The notes beneath the pieces are model-generated. The model was not told where the DNA came from. It was given only the letters and a program-made list of their open reading frames with translations, and made no database searches. 54,552 nucleotides of DNA from Hondaea fermentalgiana (lineage: Eukaryota; Sar; Bigyra; Thraustochytrida; Thraustochytriidae): NCBI GenBank assembly GCA_014084085.1, contig NPFB01000095.1, forward strand, positions 206,697 to 261,248, read 5' to 3'. Each line of letters begins with the position of its first letter. Within the stretch, counting starts at the first letter, position 1. A program made the position numbers and the translations under genes. Shown here one piece after another: positions 27,211 to 36,724 of this stretch.

Positions 27211-28026
27211 TTCCACTCGTCTATACAGCAACAGCGAACACTTCCACTCCCCCCCCCCCTTTTTTTTCGGTACACAGGGTCTCTTCTTCTCTTACGCTGT
27301 CCGCCCTGGGCGGATCAAGTCTCGAGTATACACCGTCATCGTCACAGCATTTGTCCGATCCAAAGAACATAGACGTACGTACGCCAATTTTTTCGTAGAC
27401 GACGGTAATCGTAAGCATCATCTTCGAACGCAAAGCTCGTCGCATACCAGACTTGGCACTCGCAGGAGGAGTCGCTACCACCTAAAGAATCAAGGGCGCT
27501 TATTTGTATTCTCCCCAGAGCGGAAACTATGGCCAAAATTAGAGGCTGCTCGCTGCATCGCAAAATCATCGCCCCCAGGAGCACAGCGCTTATGAGGCGC
27601 GGCGACTCCCCTCGATCGCCTCGCAGAAAGCCTGTCATGCCAAGCCATGATCAGTGAGTCGTGTCATAACACGTAAAAATGTTGCCTGCTTCTTCCTTGC
27701 CTCCTTATCGCGCTGTCCATTTGGAAAGACAGGAGTGGCAAACCGACAACGGCGACGGCACAGCCTCGTGCTGCGCTCGCCGCGCTTGCCGCGCTTGCCC
27801 GCGCAGGCCGACCAGCAGCAGCAGAGCGGACGTCCGGCCTGCGCTGCTTCCGCGAGAAGAGCCCGTCTCGGGCGCCGCGCGAGGCCAGTCGGGTCTCGAA
27901 CCGCGACGGCGAGGCGGGAAAGGGGGCGCGCCCAAAAGGCAGGCAAAAAAGCAGGGCGAGTCTCACAAGCACAAAAGCAAAAGGCAAAAGCAAAAGCAAA
28001 GGCAAAAGACCTAGCGGCGAGGCCCA
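27211..28026. other. spacer between two plus-strand genes
   Basis: About 815 bp holding the 3' UTR of the phosphotransferase and the promoter of the FYVE gene. A C10T8 homopolymer junction lies at 27249-27266 and an AAAAGCA/AAAGGCA purine repeat at about 27970-28010. Minus-strand ORFs here have no recognisable content. Confidence 0.45.
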
Positions 28027-29124
28027 ATGGCGCGTGCTCTCGAGTGGCAAAAGCGCTGGACCGTCGCCGGCGAGGAGGGCAACGGCCTCGGACTCTCGGT
28101 AGGCACTGGATACAACAGTATCCGACTCGGTGGCAGCGACCTCCAGCACCAAGGCGACAGTGCCTCGTTCGTCTCGCCCTTTGACGACAAGGAAAATGCA
28201 AGTGCAATGCAGGGCGACACAGCAAGTGTCTCCACAGCGGCAACGAAATCGTTCAGAAGCAGATATACCTTTGTTGACATTGACGACGACGATGCACTCT
28301 CGTCCGTCTCGCATCACTCGTACCAGCCGCACGCTGGCAAAGCGCTCCCGCCCAGAACTTCGCCGCGAACGGCCGCCATCGCTGCATCGTCAGCGCTCTC
28401 ACTCCAAGTGGACGGTATCCTCGCCGACATTCTTCACTGGCTCCAAGACGCCTCTGGTGTTCGCGTTACTCCGAGCGAAGCTGAAGGCGCCGCCGCCGTT
28501 GCTGACACGCGCGAGTCCACGGCGCAGCAGCTTTTTCGGCTCCTTGACCCGGGTGACGCCCTCGTCGCCCTTTTGCGACGCAGCAATGTGAGCTGCTCTG
28601 CGCTGCAGCAGACATCAGCCCAAGAAGGGTCCTCCTCCACGGCAGAAGATCCCATTGCCGCAAATATCAGCATGTTTCGTGCTATTTGCAAGGACATTGG
28701 CATTCCGGAACAGTACACAATCACTCGTGGTGATCGTAATTTGAAGCGCATCATTGGATGCCTCGTCCTCCTCTCGCGCACATGTCGTGCGAGCAACCAC
28801 CGCAAGGTCCGCCCTCTCCCTGTCCAGCCGCGGGCGCTTGCGGCCCTGGGTATGCGTCCCGAGGACCTGGCTGTGGAACGTCCGGATCCCAGTCTTTTGG
28901 AGATGCAACTCAAGGGTGCCTTCTGGGTACCTGACGCATTTTCTGATGGATGTCTTCTTTGCGACAAGGCATTCTCATTCACAACGCGTCGCAGTCATTG
29001 CCGTAACTGCGGCGTCCTTTGTTGCCGCGCCTGCAACGCCACCAAGGCGCGTTGTCTTGGCTACTCCAAGCCTCAGCGTATTTGCGAACCGTGCGTGCGT
29101 CAGCGCGAGGCATTCTCGCCATAG
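28027..29124 (+). CDS. FYVE-type zinc finger protein
   Basis: 365 residues, single exon. The first 295 residues are Ser/Ala-rich with some helical stretches and match nothing I recognise. The C-terminal 65 residues are a FYVE domain: FWVPD, then CxxC (CLLCDKAF), the basic motif RRSHCRNCG (usual form R+HHC+xCG; here S replaces the first H), CCRAC and the final ICEPC. All eight zinc ligands are visible. Known of the family: FYVE domains bind phosphatidylinositol 3-phosphate on endosomes; the basic motif makes the contact. The S-for-H change may weaken binding or the domain may be a FYVE-related type. The placement at the extreme C-terminus suggests an endosome-recruited adaptor (inference). Confidence 0.83.
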   Translation: MARALEWQKRWTVAGEEGNGLGLSVGTGYNSIRLGGSDLQHQGDSASFVSPFDDKENASAMQGDTASVSTAATKSFRSRYTFVDIDDDDALSSVSHHSYQPHAGKALPPRTSPRTAAIAASSALSLQVDGILADILHWLQDASGVRVTPSEAEGAAAVADTRESTAQQLFRLLDPGDALVALLRRSNVSCSALQQTSAQEGSSSTAEDPIAANISMFRAICKDIGIPEQYTITRGDRNLKRIIGCLVLLSRTCRASNHRKVRPLPVQPRALAALGMRPEDLAVERPDPSLLEMQLKGAFWVPDAFSDGCLLCDKAFSFTTRRSHCRNCGVLCCRACNATKARCLGYSKPQRICEPCVRQREAFSP

Positions 29125-29151
29125 AGAGAAAGAGAGAGAGAGAGAGAGAGG
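29123..29151. repeat. (GA)n microsatellite at the stop codon of the FYVE gene
   Basis: GA run beginning at the TAG stop. It would lie at the very start of the 3' UTR. Confidence 0.85.
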
Positions 29152-29407
29152 AAAGCATGAGGCTTTGAATGCATCATCAGAATCTCCTCACCTAGTATCG
29201 ACATTGCTCTCACAAAGAGGAGCACGTGCGGCACGAAGGATAAAGCAAACAAACCCACAAACAAACACACACAAACGAGCAAGCAGATATACTAACAAAC
29301 TTATAAACGAAAGCAAATGAAAACCCATATGCCCTTTTCCTAGGAGAAGAACTCCGAACATATTGTTGATTATTCAAGGGCTAGTGCCGCGACTGCCATC
29401 AAGAGTT

Positions 29408-29437
29408 GAGTTGATCAAGCTTGAGTTGATCAAGCTT
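29408..29437. repeat. perfect tandem duplication of a 15-mer
   Basis: Two adjacent copies of gagttgatcaagctt. Each copy contains the palindrome TTGATCAA. Confidence 0.9.
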
Positions 29438-29465
29438 GGTGACCTGGTCAAGCTTTGCCGTTTCA

Positions 29466-29483
29466 CTCAACTTGCAAGTTGAG
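29466..29483. repeat. perfect 18-bp palindrome
   Basis: ctcaacttgcaagttgag equals its own reverse complement. It lies 28 bp after the tandem 15-mer. Confidence 0.95.
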
Positions 29484-29586
29484 ACCTCATAAAGTGCCGT
29501 CCAAAAGCCTAGTCACTCTTCGACCCGTACTGACAAAGACAGTCGCTTTCTTTTTTTTTTTTATATAAGAAGAAAAGGTTTCGACC

Positions 29587-31215
29587 TCATGAACCAAGGT
29601 TGGCTTCCTTGCGGTCAAGTTCCGCCTCGTATTCGTCAAGGGTTTCGATAAAATTTGCCCGAATCGTTGTCTGTAATGCACGAGACGTGATCATCTCCAG
29701 TGCACCTCGCGAAATGCGGGACTGACGCAAGCGCTCCTCTGGTGTGCTGTGCATCAGAATACGTCGAATTAGCGCATCTCCAAGCTTTTGACGCATGTAT
29801 ACCTGCATTTGCTCGCGAAAAACAACATCGTCGCCGTTTGACGCGATCGTCTGCAACAGGTGCCTGGCCAAGGCTCGATTCAGGACACGATCCATCATTT
29901 TGTTTACCAGAGCAAAATCCTCGCGCTGACGTTGGCGTTTGATACTTGTCTCTGCTTCTTGAAGAGATTCAGTCACAACCTCTCGTGTGATTGTATCCAT
30001 GGTATCGTCCAGCATGGACGTGCACATCTGTTCCACCTCCACTTCGGTGAGGGCGGTCACCACGACTTCGCGAACGAGAGAAGCTAAGTACTTGTCAAGA
30101 AGGACATCGAACTGCTGCTGAAAGAGGTAGGCGTCCACCATGTCTTGAAGCGCCTCGCGAACAACCTCGTCTGTCATTTGCGCTGTGCATTCGTCGACAA
30201 TGCGTTGGACGTTGGCCGTGATCGGGTCATGATCACGTCTTGTTTGCTGGTGCAGGAAATCGTCCATGAATACGCGCACAACGCCACGCACGGCTCGCTC
30301 GATCTCCTGCGATACAACTTTGTTCAATACATTCTCGAGCATTGTATAGGCCATTCGTTCGTCCTCGCTCACTGGGTCGTACTCATGTTTTGCATTTGTG
30401 AGAACATCGATTAGCAAATCAGGAATGAATTCTCCACTCAAGTACTCGTCGACAAGCTCATCAACGATACTTGCGTAAACGCGTTTCAAGTCATCGCTTG
30501 TCAGGCTGCGTTGCATCGTAAGAAATCCACGCACGCGGCTTTGGATCTTGGTTGCGTAGTAGTGCTGGTCGCGCCGGCATGTTGCACTGGCGGTGGTCGA
30601 TTCGCCCTTCCGTCCGCGTTTATCCTCACGCGTACGACGCCGCCGGCGCGAATGTGATACCGTGGCGAGTGTTGACCGAGAAGATCGAGACTGCCCCGAC
30701 GAAGAGTAACCCCCTTGTGAGGAAGAAGATGAAAATGAGTACGATGACGAGGACAGAGATGACAATGATTCGCAAGAAGAAGAAGAAGAAAAAGAAGAAG
30801 ACGAATTCGAGGAGGTTGAAGTTTCGTGGTGATGATGACGCTTGCGTCGGTCTCGCCTTCGACAGGTTCGTTCTCTCCCTTGCTTTGATCGATTGTTGCT
30901 ACCGCGTTTTTTACCGTGTTTATGCTTTCGACGTCGATCTCGACCTTTAAAGGGATCTTTGGCTCGTCGTCGCTTTGCTGATTTGTGACGATGATGATGA
31001 TGTCTCTCACGGCTTCGTTTGGGACTGCTGCTGGAGCCCCTTCGCTTTGAGCTCCTGCAAGCGCTTTTTTTGGGTGAACACGAGAAGGGCTTTTGCTTGT
31101 TGGGACTCTTCGCTTCGGCGTTTCCAGAGCCACGACATGGCCCAGATTCGATTTGGCGCACTCTCCCCTCCTCGGGGTCGGTAGCACCAGATCGAGCGTG
31201 AACACGATGCGCCAT
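29587..31215 (-). CDS. RS-rich IQ-motif protein, unknown function
   Basis: 542 residues. Seen: an N-terminal 210 residues very rich in Arg, Lys, His and Ser, with blocks like SSSSPKRSRER and RSSRSTL, the look of splicing-factor RS domains; one IQ motif (about 222-236, TKIQSRVRGFL) that could bind calmodulin; then about 300 residues of amphipathic helix with recurring units such as IVDELVDEYL, IVDECTAQMTDEVVREAL and SMLDDTMDTITREVV, suggesting an internal helical repeat. I do not recognise the family. The IQ motif at the junction of a basic disordered part and a helical part suggests calmodulin-regulated scaffolding, possibly cytoskeletal or ciliary (inference). ATG at 31215 is the first in frame. 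It lies downstream of and in the same direction as MYBBP1A. Confidence 0.72.
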   Translation of the reverse strand: MAHRVHARSGATDPEEGRVRQIESGPCRGSGNAEAKSPNKQKPFSCSPKKSACRSSKRRGSSSSPKRSRERHHHHRHKSAKRRRAKDPFKGRDRRRKHKHGKKRGSNNRSKQGRERTCRRRDRRKRHHHHETSTSSNSSSSFSSSSSCESLSSLSSSSYSFSSSSSQGGYSSSGQSRSSRSTLATVSHSRRRRRTREDKRGRKGESTTASATCRRDQHYYATKIQSRVRGFLTMQRSLTSDDLKRVYASIVDELVDEYLSGEFIPDLLIDVLTNAKHEYDPVSEDERMAYTMLENVLNKVVSQEIERAVRGVVRVFMDDFLHQQTRRDHDPITANVQRIVDECTAQMTDEVVREALQDMVDAYLFQQQFDVLLDKYLASLVREVVVTALTEVEVEQMCTSMLDDTMDTITREVVTESLQEAETSIKRQRQREDFALVNKMMDRVLNRALARHLLQTIASNGDDVVFREQMQVYMRQKLGDALIRRILMHSTPEERLRQSRISRGALEMITSRALQTTIRANFIETLDEYEAELDRKEANLGS

Positions 31216-31437
31216 CGTGGCGATTCGATGTAGTGGCCCTTGGTTTCTGCTCTTATCTCTGCAAGGTCTTCTTTTGCTCCTACATTCATTCTTTTCATTT
31301 CTTTTTCTTTTCTTTTTTTCCTTTTCTTTTTAGTATTACTCTAAGCTAGTAGTAGTAGTTACTAGTGGGGAAGCAGTTCAACGGCCACATGACAGAACCA
31401 GGACTGGCGGCATCTACAATCAACAAGGTAACAAGTC

Positions 31438-34400
31438 TTACTTTTTGGCAGCCGATTTGGGCTTCTTGGCAGACTTGGGCTTCTTGGCAGACTTGAGTTT
31501 CTTCGCAGGCGAAGGGGACGATGCCTCCTCGCCCTCGTCCTCCTCTGCCTCTTTGTCAGCTGCTTTTGCAGGCGTCTCGGGGCTCTTGCGCTTCTTGCTA
31601 GCCTTGGTCTCCCCGCCCGACGCACTCACACTTCGCAAAACATTCTCCGCCAGGGTACGCGCGCCCGGCTTGATAAAGTCCTTGGAGATAATCGCGCTAA
31701 AAGAAGTCTCAAAGTCATCAATCAACTTGTCGGCCGCCTCTGCGGGCAGCGCTTTTCTGATCTTGCGGGCGAAAACACCGACCTTCTTCATCACATCGCG
31801 GACATCCTTATCCCGTGTCTCCACTGGAAGATTGTCGAGCGTGGCAAGGGAGCAAGCGAGAATGTCTGGAAGATATTGCTCGAGAGCCGCCTTGTCAGAC
31901 TCCATATTGCTGACCTTGAGAGCATACTCGACCACTTCGAGGCCGGCAAGCTTGCCAAACGCCTTAGGATTCTCTTGGGAACGCACACACTCACAGAGCT
32001 CACAAATAAGAGGCCAGCGAAAGGCCTGTGCACGTGCAACCTCCTGAAAAGTGGCCTTGTCCCATGGCTTCGCAGAGCCTGACCTTGCCAACGAACTCAA
32101 AACAGGACGCAGTTCCGCACGAACCTGCTCAGAGGGGACCAGCTCGCTAGAAAGCGAGTTTGTGCCCATGACAAAGCTCATGGCGCTAAAGGAAGCATCG
32201 TGCACAAGAGAGTTTAGCGCCTTGCGACGCGTCAGGCCCATGGACACCTTGAAGATCCTCAAAAGCGCTTCAGCAACCGGCATTTCCACCGCTTCCTCGT
32301 CTTCTTCGTCCTCGCCTTCGGACTCCTTTTCTTTTTCTTCTTCTTCTTCTTCTTCTTCTTCAGCGTCCTTCTTTTCCTTGGTCTTCTCCTTCAACTCGCC
32401 GTTGAGGGCTTTCGTGACAAACCACGAAGATACGAGTACCAGCGATGCGGTCTCGGCATCAAAGGTCCGCTTACGCGATTTCAGCAATTGAAGAATGGAA
32501 AGACAGCGCTTGCCGCATGTTTCGGCTTCAGACAGCGTGTTACTGGAACCCTGCAAGACGGCGGCTACGAGGGGAAGCACAACGAGGACAACGAGGTCCG
32601 AAGCACTGTCTGCATCTTGGAGAAAGATTTCGACGAGATCGAGGATACGCTGCTTCATTTGAAAGCTTGCCTTTTGCATCGTCTTTTCGGACTTTCGCTG
32701 AGCGCGCAGCACGCGCTTGGCGTCGAGCTTTTCCGAAATGAAGCGCGCAAGCGCAGCGTCGGTCGCCGCACGATGTTCGGCCTTTTTCCTCGCAGCCTCC
32801 TCGTCGTTCTCGTCGCCACTGTCTTCTTCCTCGTCATCGCTCTCTTCCACGACACGGCCAGCGTCGAACATCATCGTTAGACCCTGCACGTCTTCGGGGA
32901 TGCTCGATGCGGGAGTCTCGGTGTTTGACGCGCGTGCTTGCTCTTTGCTCTTGTCTTGGGTATCCTTCTCCTTCTTCTCCTCGTCGTCTCCACTTTCACT
33001 GTCGCTGTCACTGCTGCTGCTGTTACCGCTGCCCTTGTTTGCGTTCTCCTCGTTAGCAATGGCGTCCTCGTCGTCGCCATCCTCCTCCTCCTCCTCGTCG
33101 TCCTGATCCTCGCGCTGCAAGAGATTCGAAGTACCCACGGCCTCGCAAATGACGTTGAGCGCGGCGGCATCCATGCTCGGCACCATGAGCCGAAAGGCGG
33201 TGTTGACGAAGCGACGAAGGTCATTGGAAGGAGCAGCCAGAACAGCCATCATAATATCCGTCAAGACCACCACAGGCGCTTCCTCTTCGGCATCGTCGTC
33301 GGAACCTGCCTTCGCGCCGGAAATAACACGCTTGGCGCACTCGCCGACCTCCTCGAGAAGCTCGGCAAAGTTGATGTCGAGCTCCTCAAGACCGCATACC
33401 TCAGCAAGGACGCTGCAGACGTTGAGGGTATCGAGCATGACTTGGCACGAAAGCAAAAATTGGCGGTGCGTCTCGTCTTTTGCCTTGGACATGGCCGTCT
33501 TGAGCTTTTTGACAAGCTTGGCAGCATCAGCGCGGCCTTCGGCGACATCGTCATCGATGTCAACCCAAAAGTTGCAGGCCTTGTCGCTCTCGAGAGCCAT
33601 GATCATCTCGACCGCTCGACGCAAGCTCGCGCCAGGGAGCGTATGCGCCGGGGACTCCTTCCAGAATGACGAGAGCGTATCCGCGTGCGCACGCGCCTTG
33701 CGAAGCCGCAGCTGTTCGTGGTGGCTCAGGGTGGCTACAAGTTTCATGGCCGACATGGCGGCAAGACTAACGTCCTCTTCGTCAAGCTGCGGCGCGTCTT
33801 TGGACGTGACGCAGGCGCGACGCAAAAGATAGTTGACCACTTCAAGCAAGCTCTCCGTGTTTGCAGTGTCCGGGGCCTTCAGAATCGCCTGCGCCTGGAT
33901 CTCTGCAAGGATCATGTTGATGCGAGCCTCCTTGCGCACGAGGTCGTCACAGACCTCCATGAGTTTGGTGAGCTTGTCTGCGTCGTCGCTGACACCCATC
34001 TTAATGAGCCTTGACTGCAAGAGCCTCGCGTCCAAGCCATGCTTGCGCAACGGCTCAGAAATAGCCAAACGCACCGACAGCGGGGCCCCTGCCTCGTTGA
34101 GGGCAGAACAAAGCTCGTTGAAGGCGGACATGGCGTGCTGATTGAGCAAGTCCGAGGACACGGAAATGCTCCTCACCAGCATTTTCACGAAAGCTTCGTA
34201 CTTGGTGAGAATCGTTTGCACGGCCGCAGCGAGGTCCGCGCGGACAGCCTTGACGGCAAGCAAGGCAAAGACTTGGAGGGCGCAATACCGCTGTTGCGGA
34301 GTCGGGTTGTGGTCCTCGAGATCGAGAAGCGTGTTCATGACGCAGTTTTCCCAAAGTGACAGAATCGAAGCCTCACCCTCGCTCAGCGCGACATCGAGGA

Positions 34401-35373
34401 TCTTGACCCACGCGAGATGCAGTCGCGGAAAGGAAGTGGCATCCTTGAGGGTTTCGCTCATGTCTTGAAGCTCTACGCGCGTCGAACCCTCAGCGGTGAA
34501 GGAAGGAAATCGCACTGGCGACTTGTCGAGGGCCTCTCGAATTTTAGGCGACTTTCGCGCACGCAATTCGATAGTGGCCAGCGCTGCGAGCTTGGACGCA
34601 GAGTACTTGCGAATGTACTGGCGGGGAAACAGCGTGCGTACATGCTCTTCAAGAAAGGTCACGACACAGGCCTCGGTACAGGCCTCGAAGGCGTCGCAGA
34701 CGGCGGCCATGCAGAATTCGCCGGCCCAGGAGCGCCACTCGACGATTTCGAGCAGGGCTTCGACCACAATGCCGAGATCAGCTGGCGCGTCGATGAGACG
34801 CCCAGCGCGCGCCACAGCAGACAGAGCAAGCATGCGGCCGAGATACTTGTCCTTTTGTTCCACATTTTTCATGGTGGCGCTGACCTCGGTAACGCGCTTG
34901 ACGCGCTCCACAAAGGCTGCGACATTGATCTTGTCACCGACGCTCCGCAGAATCCGCGTCAAGGCCACGGCAAAGCCAAAGCGCGCAGCACCATTGCTAC
35001 TGCAAAGACCGTTCAAGAGGCGTTTCATCGTATATTCGTGATCCTCGCTCTTTACGTCGACCACCGAGGGAATACTCTCCAAGTCCTTGAGGCCCTCGAG
35101 TCGCTTGTCCTCGTCGAGGTCGCTCATTTTCCAAAACGTCGCCAGCAGACTCGTCTCGCCTTTTTCGGCGTCCACGTCCTCGGCGCTCTCCTTCATGGCC
35201 TCGTCTTTCTGCTGCTCTTGCTCCTCCTCCGCCTCCTCCTCGGGCTCTTGCTCCTGCTCGGCGGCGCGGCGGTCCTCCATCTCGAGGTCGCCGTCGAGTT
35301 CTTGGGGCTTCTTCATGGCGGCCTTTCCGGCGCTCTTCGCGGCCTTCTTCCGGGGCGTTTGCGCGCGGCCCAT
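31438..35373 (-). CDS. MYBBP1A: MYBBP1A / Pol5 nucleolar protein
   Basis: 1311 residues from ATG 35373 (begins MGRAQTPRKK). The frame is open to 35505, but that stretch looks like 5' UTR. Seen: a basic nuclear-signal-like N-terminus, an acidic Gln/Glu run, then helical repeats beginning TFWKMSDLDEDKRLEGL and YTMKRLLNGLCSSNGAARFGFAVAL, the signature of the Pol5/MYBBP1A family; two acidic low-complexity inserts (about 760-830 and 1000-1040); and a Lys-rich C-terminus with repeated AKKPKSAKKPKSA. Known of the family: yeast Pol5 ('DNA polymerase phi' by old naming, without polymerase activity for replication) and animal MYBBP1A act in the nucleolus in rRNA transcription and ribosome assembly. Length is normal. 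It diverges from the WW protein gene. Confidence 0.9.
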   Translation of the reverse strand: MGRAQTPRKKAAKSAGKAAMKKPQELDGDLEMEDRRAAEQEQEPEEEAEEEQEQQKDEAMKESAEDVDAEKGETSLLATFWKMSDLDEDKRLEGLKDLESIPSVVDVKSEDHEYTMKRLLNGLCSSNGAARFGFAVALTRILRSVGDKINVAAFVERVKRVTEVSATMKNVEQKDKYLGRMLALSAVARAGRLIDAPADLGIVVEALLEIVEWRSWAGEFCMAAVCDAFEACTEACVVTFLEEHVRTLFPRQYIRKYSASKLAALATIELRARKSPKIREALDKSPVRFPSFTAEGSTRVELQDMSETLKDATSFPRLHLAWVKILDVALSEGEASILSLWENCVMNTLLDLEDHNPTPQQRYCALQVFALLAVKAVRADLAAAVQTILTKYEAFVKMLVRSISVSSDLLNQHAMSAFNELCSALNEAGAPLSVRLAISEPLRKHGLDARLLQSRLIKMGVSDDADKLTKLMEVCDDLVRKEARINMILAEIQAQAILKAPDTANTESLLEVVNYLLRRACVTSKDAPQLDEEDVSLAAMSAMKLVATLSHHEQLRLRKARAHADTLSSFWKESPAHTLPGASLRRAVEMIMALESDKACNFWVDIDDDVAEGRADAAKLVKKLKTAMSKAKDETHRQFLLSCQVMLDTLNVCSVLAEVCGLEELDINFAELLEEVGECAKRVISGAKAGSDDDAEEEAPVVVLTDIMMAVLAAPSNDLRRFVNTAFRLMVPSMDAAALNVICEAVGTSNLLQREDQDDEEEEEDGDDEDAIANEENANKGSGNSSSSDSDSESGDDEEKKEKDTQDKSKEQARASNTETPASSIPEDVQGLTMMFDAGRVVEESDDEEEDSGDENDEEAARKKAEHRAATDAALARFISEKLDAKRVLRAQRKSEKTMQKASFQMKQRILDLVEIFLQDADSASDLVVLVVLPLVAAVLQGSSNTLSEAETCGKRCLSILQLLKSRKRTFDAETASLVLVSSWFVTKALNGELKEKTKEKKDAEEEEEEEEEKEKESEGEDEEDEEAVEMPVAEALLRIFKVSMGLTRRKALNSLVHDASFSAMSFVMGTNSLSSELVPSEQVRAELRPVLSSLARSGSAKPWDKATFQEVARAQAFRWPLICELCECVRSQENPKAFGKLAGLEVVEYALKVSNMESDKAALEQYLPDILACSLATLDNLPVETRDKDVRDVMKKVGVFARKIRKALPAEAADKLIDDFETSFSAIISKDFIKPGARTLAENVLRSVSASGGETKASKKRKSPETPAKAADKEAEEDEGEEASSPSPAKKLKSAKKPKSAKKPKSAAKK

Positions 35374-35978
35374 GCTGGCGGACCAGGTCGTTTCGTCTCT
35401 CCCTCGGCTCCTCTCCTGCGCCGGCGTCGCGCCTGCGCGAGTTGGCGGTCGAGCGATTCCGGCCTGCGCCAGAACTGACTGGGTCTGCCGCGCGAGACCA
35501 CCCAAGTCGCGCCCCGGATTTCCGGGCCGCCCGCCCCCGATGCGGCGACCGTACCGGATTTCCGGCGGCGCCGTGAGGCAGACAGACGGACTCTGAGAGT
35601 GAGCCTGCAGACCTCGAACACGCGCGACGCGGTGCGCGAAGAGGACGGCGACGGCGACGGCGACGGCGCGCGGAAAGGCGCCGGGGAGGACGCGGGGCGC
35701 GACGAGGAGACTTCGCGCAGCCGACGGTCGCGTTTTGCGCGCGGTCTTGGCCCGCGCGCGTGCAGGAGAGGCTGAGATCGGCCTCGGAGGTCGCTCGCGA
35801 CGAGCTGCCGAGGAACCCTCGCCTCGGCGCCGCGCAAGAGTTGGGCGAGGTTGTGACAGCGAGCAGTGGCGGCGATCTTAGAAGCAGCCAGCAGCTGCAG
35901 CTGCCAGCTGAGAGCGAGACGGCTTCGCCATCGTCGGAGCGCTGGAGTTGAGAAGGCTTGCTTTTTTGCCCGTCCAAG
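35374..35978. promoter_or_regulatory. bidirectional promoter region MYBBP1A / WW protein
   Basis: About 600 bp of very GC-rich DNA between two divergent starts, with a GGCGAC hexamer stretch at about 35645-35668. Long ORFs through it have no recognisable content. Confidence 0.45.
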
Positions 35979-36491
35979 ATGCTGCAGATCGCAGGCAAAA
36001 GCGCGACTCGGAGCGCGGCGCGAAGGATGATGGCCGCCCCGTTGTGCGTAGGAACACCGGCCCGTCTGGAGGCCGCTCGAGGCATGGCGCGTAGACGCGG
36101 CGGAGGCAAGAAGCACCAGGAGGAAGACGCTCTTGCTACGACGAGCTCGGCACCGCCACCTGCAACCGCGGAGGAGGACCCGTGGCAACCGGTCACGGAC
36201 AAGCAGACGGGTCTCGTGTACTGGTGGAACACGGAAACGAACGAGACTACGGCAGTCGGGGTGCCCAAGCCCGGTTCCGAAGCCGAGCGCCAGCTCATGA
36301 TGCAACAGCAACAGCAGGTTGGCCAGTATCAGCAGCCGAGCCTCGGCCGCACAATGGCCGAAGGTGCCGCCTTTGGTGTCGGCGCTGGTATGGGACGATC
36401 TCTTTTTGGATCCTTTTTCGGCGGTGGCGGCGGTGGCGATGATGGTAGCGGCGGTGATATGGGCGGTGGTGATGGCGAAGGCTGGGTGTAA
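35979..36491 (+). CDS. small WW-domain protein, probably mitochondrial
   Basis: 170 residues from ATG 35979. Seen: an N-terminus MLQIAGKSATRSAARRMM, basic and without acidic residues, which fits a mitochondrial targeting peptide; a Lys/Arg-rich stretch; a WW domain (DPWQPVTDKQTGLVYWWNTE, about residues 67-97) in which the second Trp position is not a Trp; and a C-terminal GRTMAEGAAFGVGAGMG membrane-like segment followed by a Gly/Asp-rich tail. The last part recalls Gly-rich segments of mitochondrial membrane proteins. Known: WW domains bind proline-rich peptides, but loss of the second Trp usually weakens this. A membrane-associated mitochondrial protein of unknown role is my best reading. 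Confidence 0.7.
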   Translation: MLQIAGKSATRSAARRMMAAPLCVGTPARLEAARGMARRRGGGKKHQEEDALATTSSAPPPATAEEDPWQPVTDKQTGLVYWWNTETNETTAVGVPKPGSEAERQLMMQQQQQVGQYQQPSLGRTMAEGAAFGVGAGMGRSLFGSFFGGGGGGDDGSGGDMGGGDGEGWV

Positions 36492-36724
36492 GAAAACTGA
36501 AATTCAAATTTTACTTTATGCAACACATCCGATTTTGGAGGACGAGCTTGCTTGATCGCAATGATCACACAAAAAAAGAAGAAGATGGTGACAACTGATC
36601 TTTCAGCTTTTGCTCTTATAAAATTAGAATACGGGGAAGCAGGGGCATCGAAACATAAATCGCGTCGAAAGATGTCTTCTTTTAGACCTCAACAGCGAGC
36701 ACCAAAGGGACAGTAATGGTAAAA
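36492..36724. other. convergent 3' junction
   Basis: Short AT-richer spacer between the WW gene and the minus-strand helical protein gene. No gene. Confidence 0.5.

Larger units (their letters stand above)
29125..29586. other. convergent 3' junction FYVE / IQ gene
   Basis: 460 bp AT-rich spacer between two 3' ends. It contains palindromes and a tandem 15-mer (29408-29437, 29466-29483), described separately. No gene. Confidence 0.55.
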
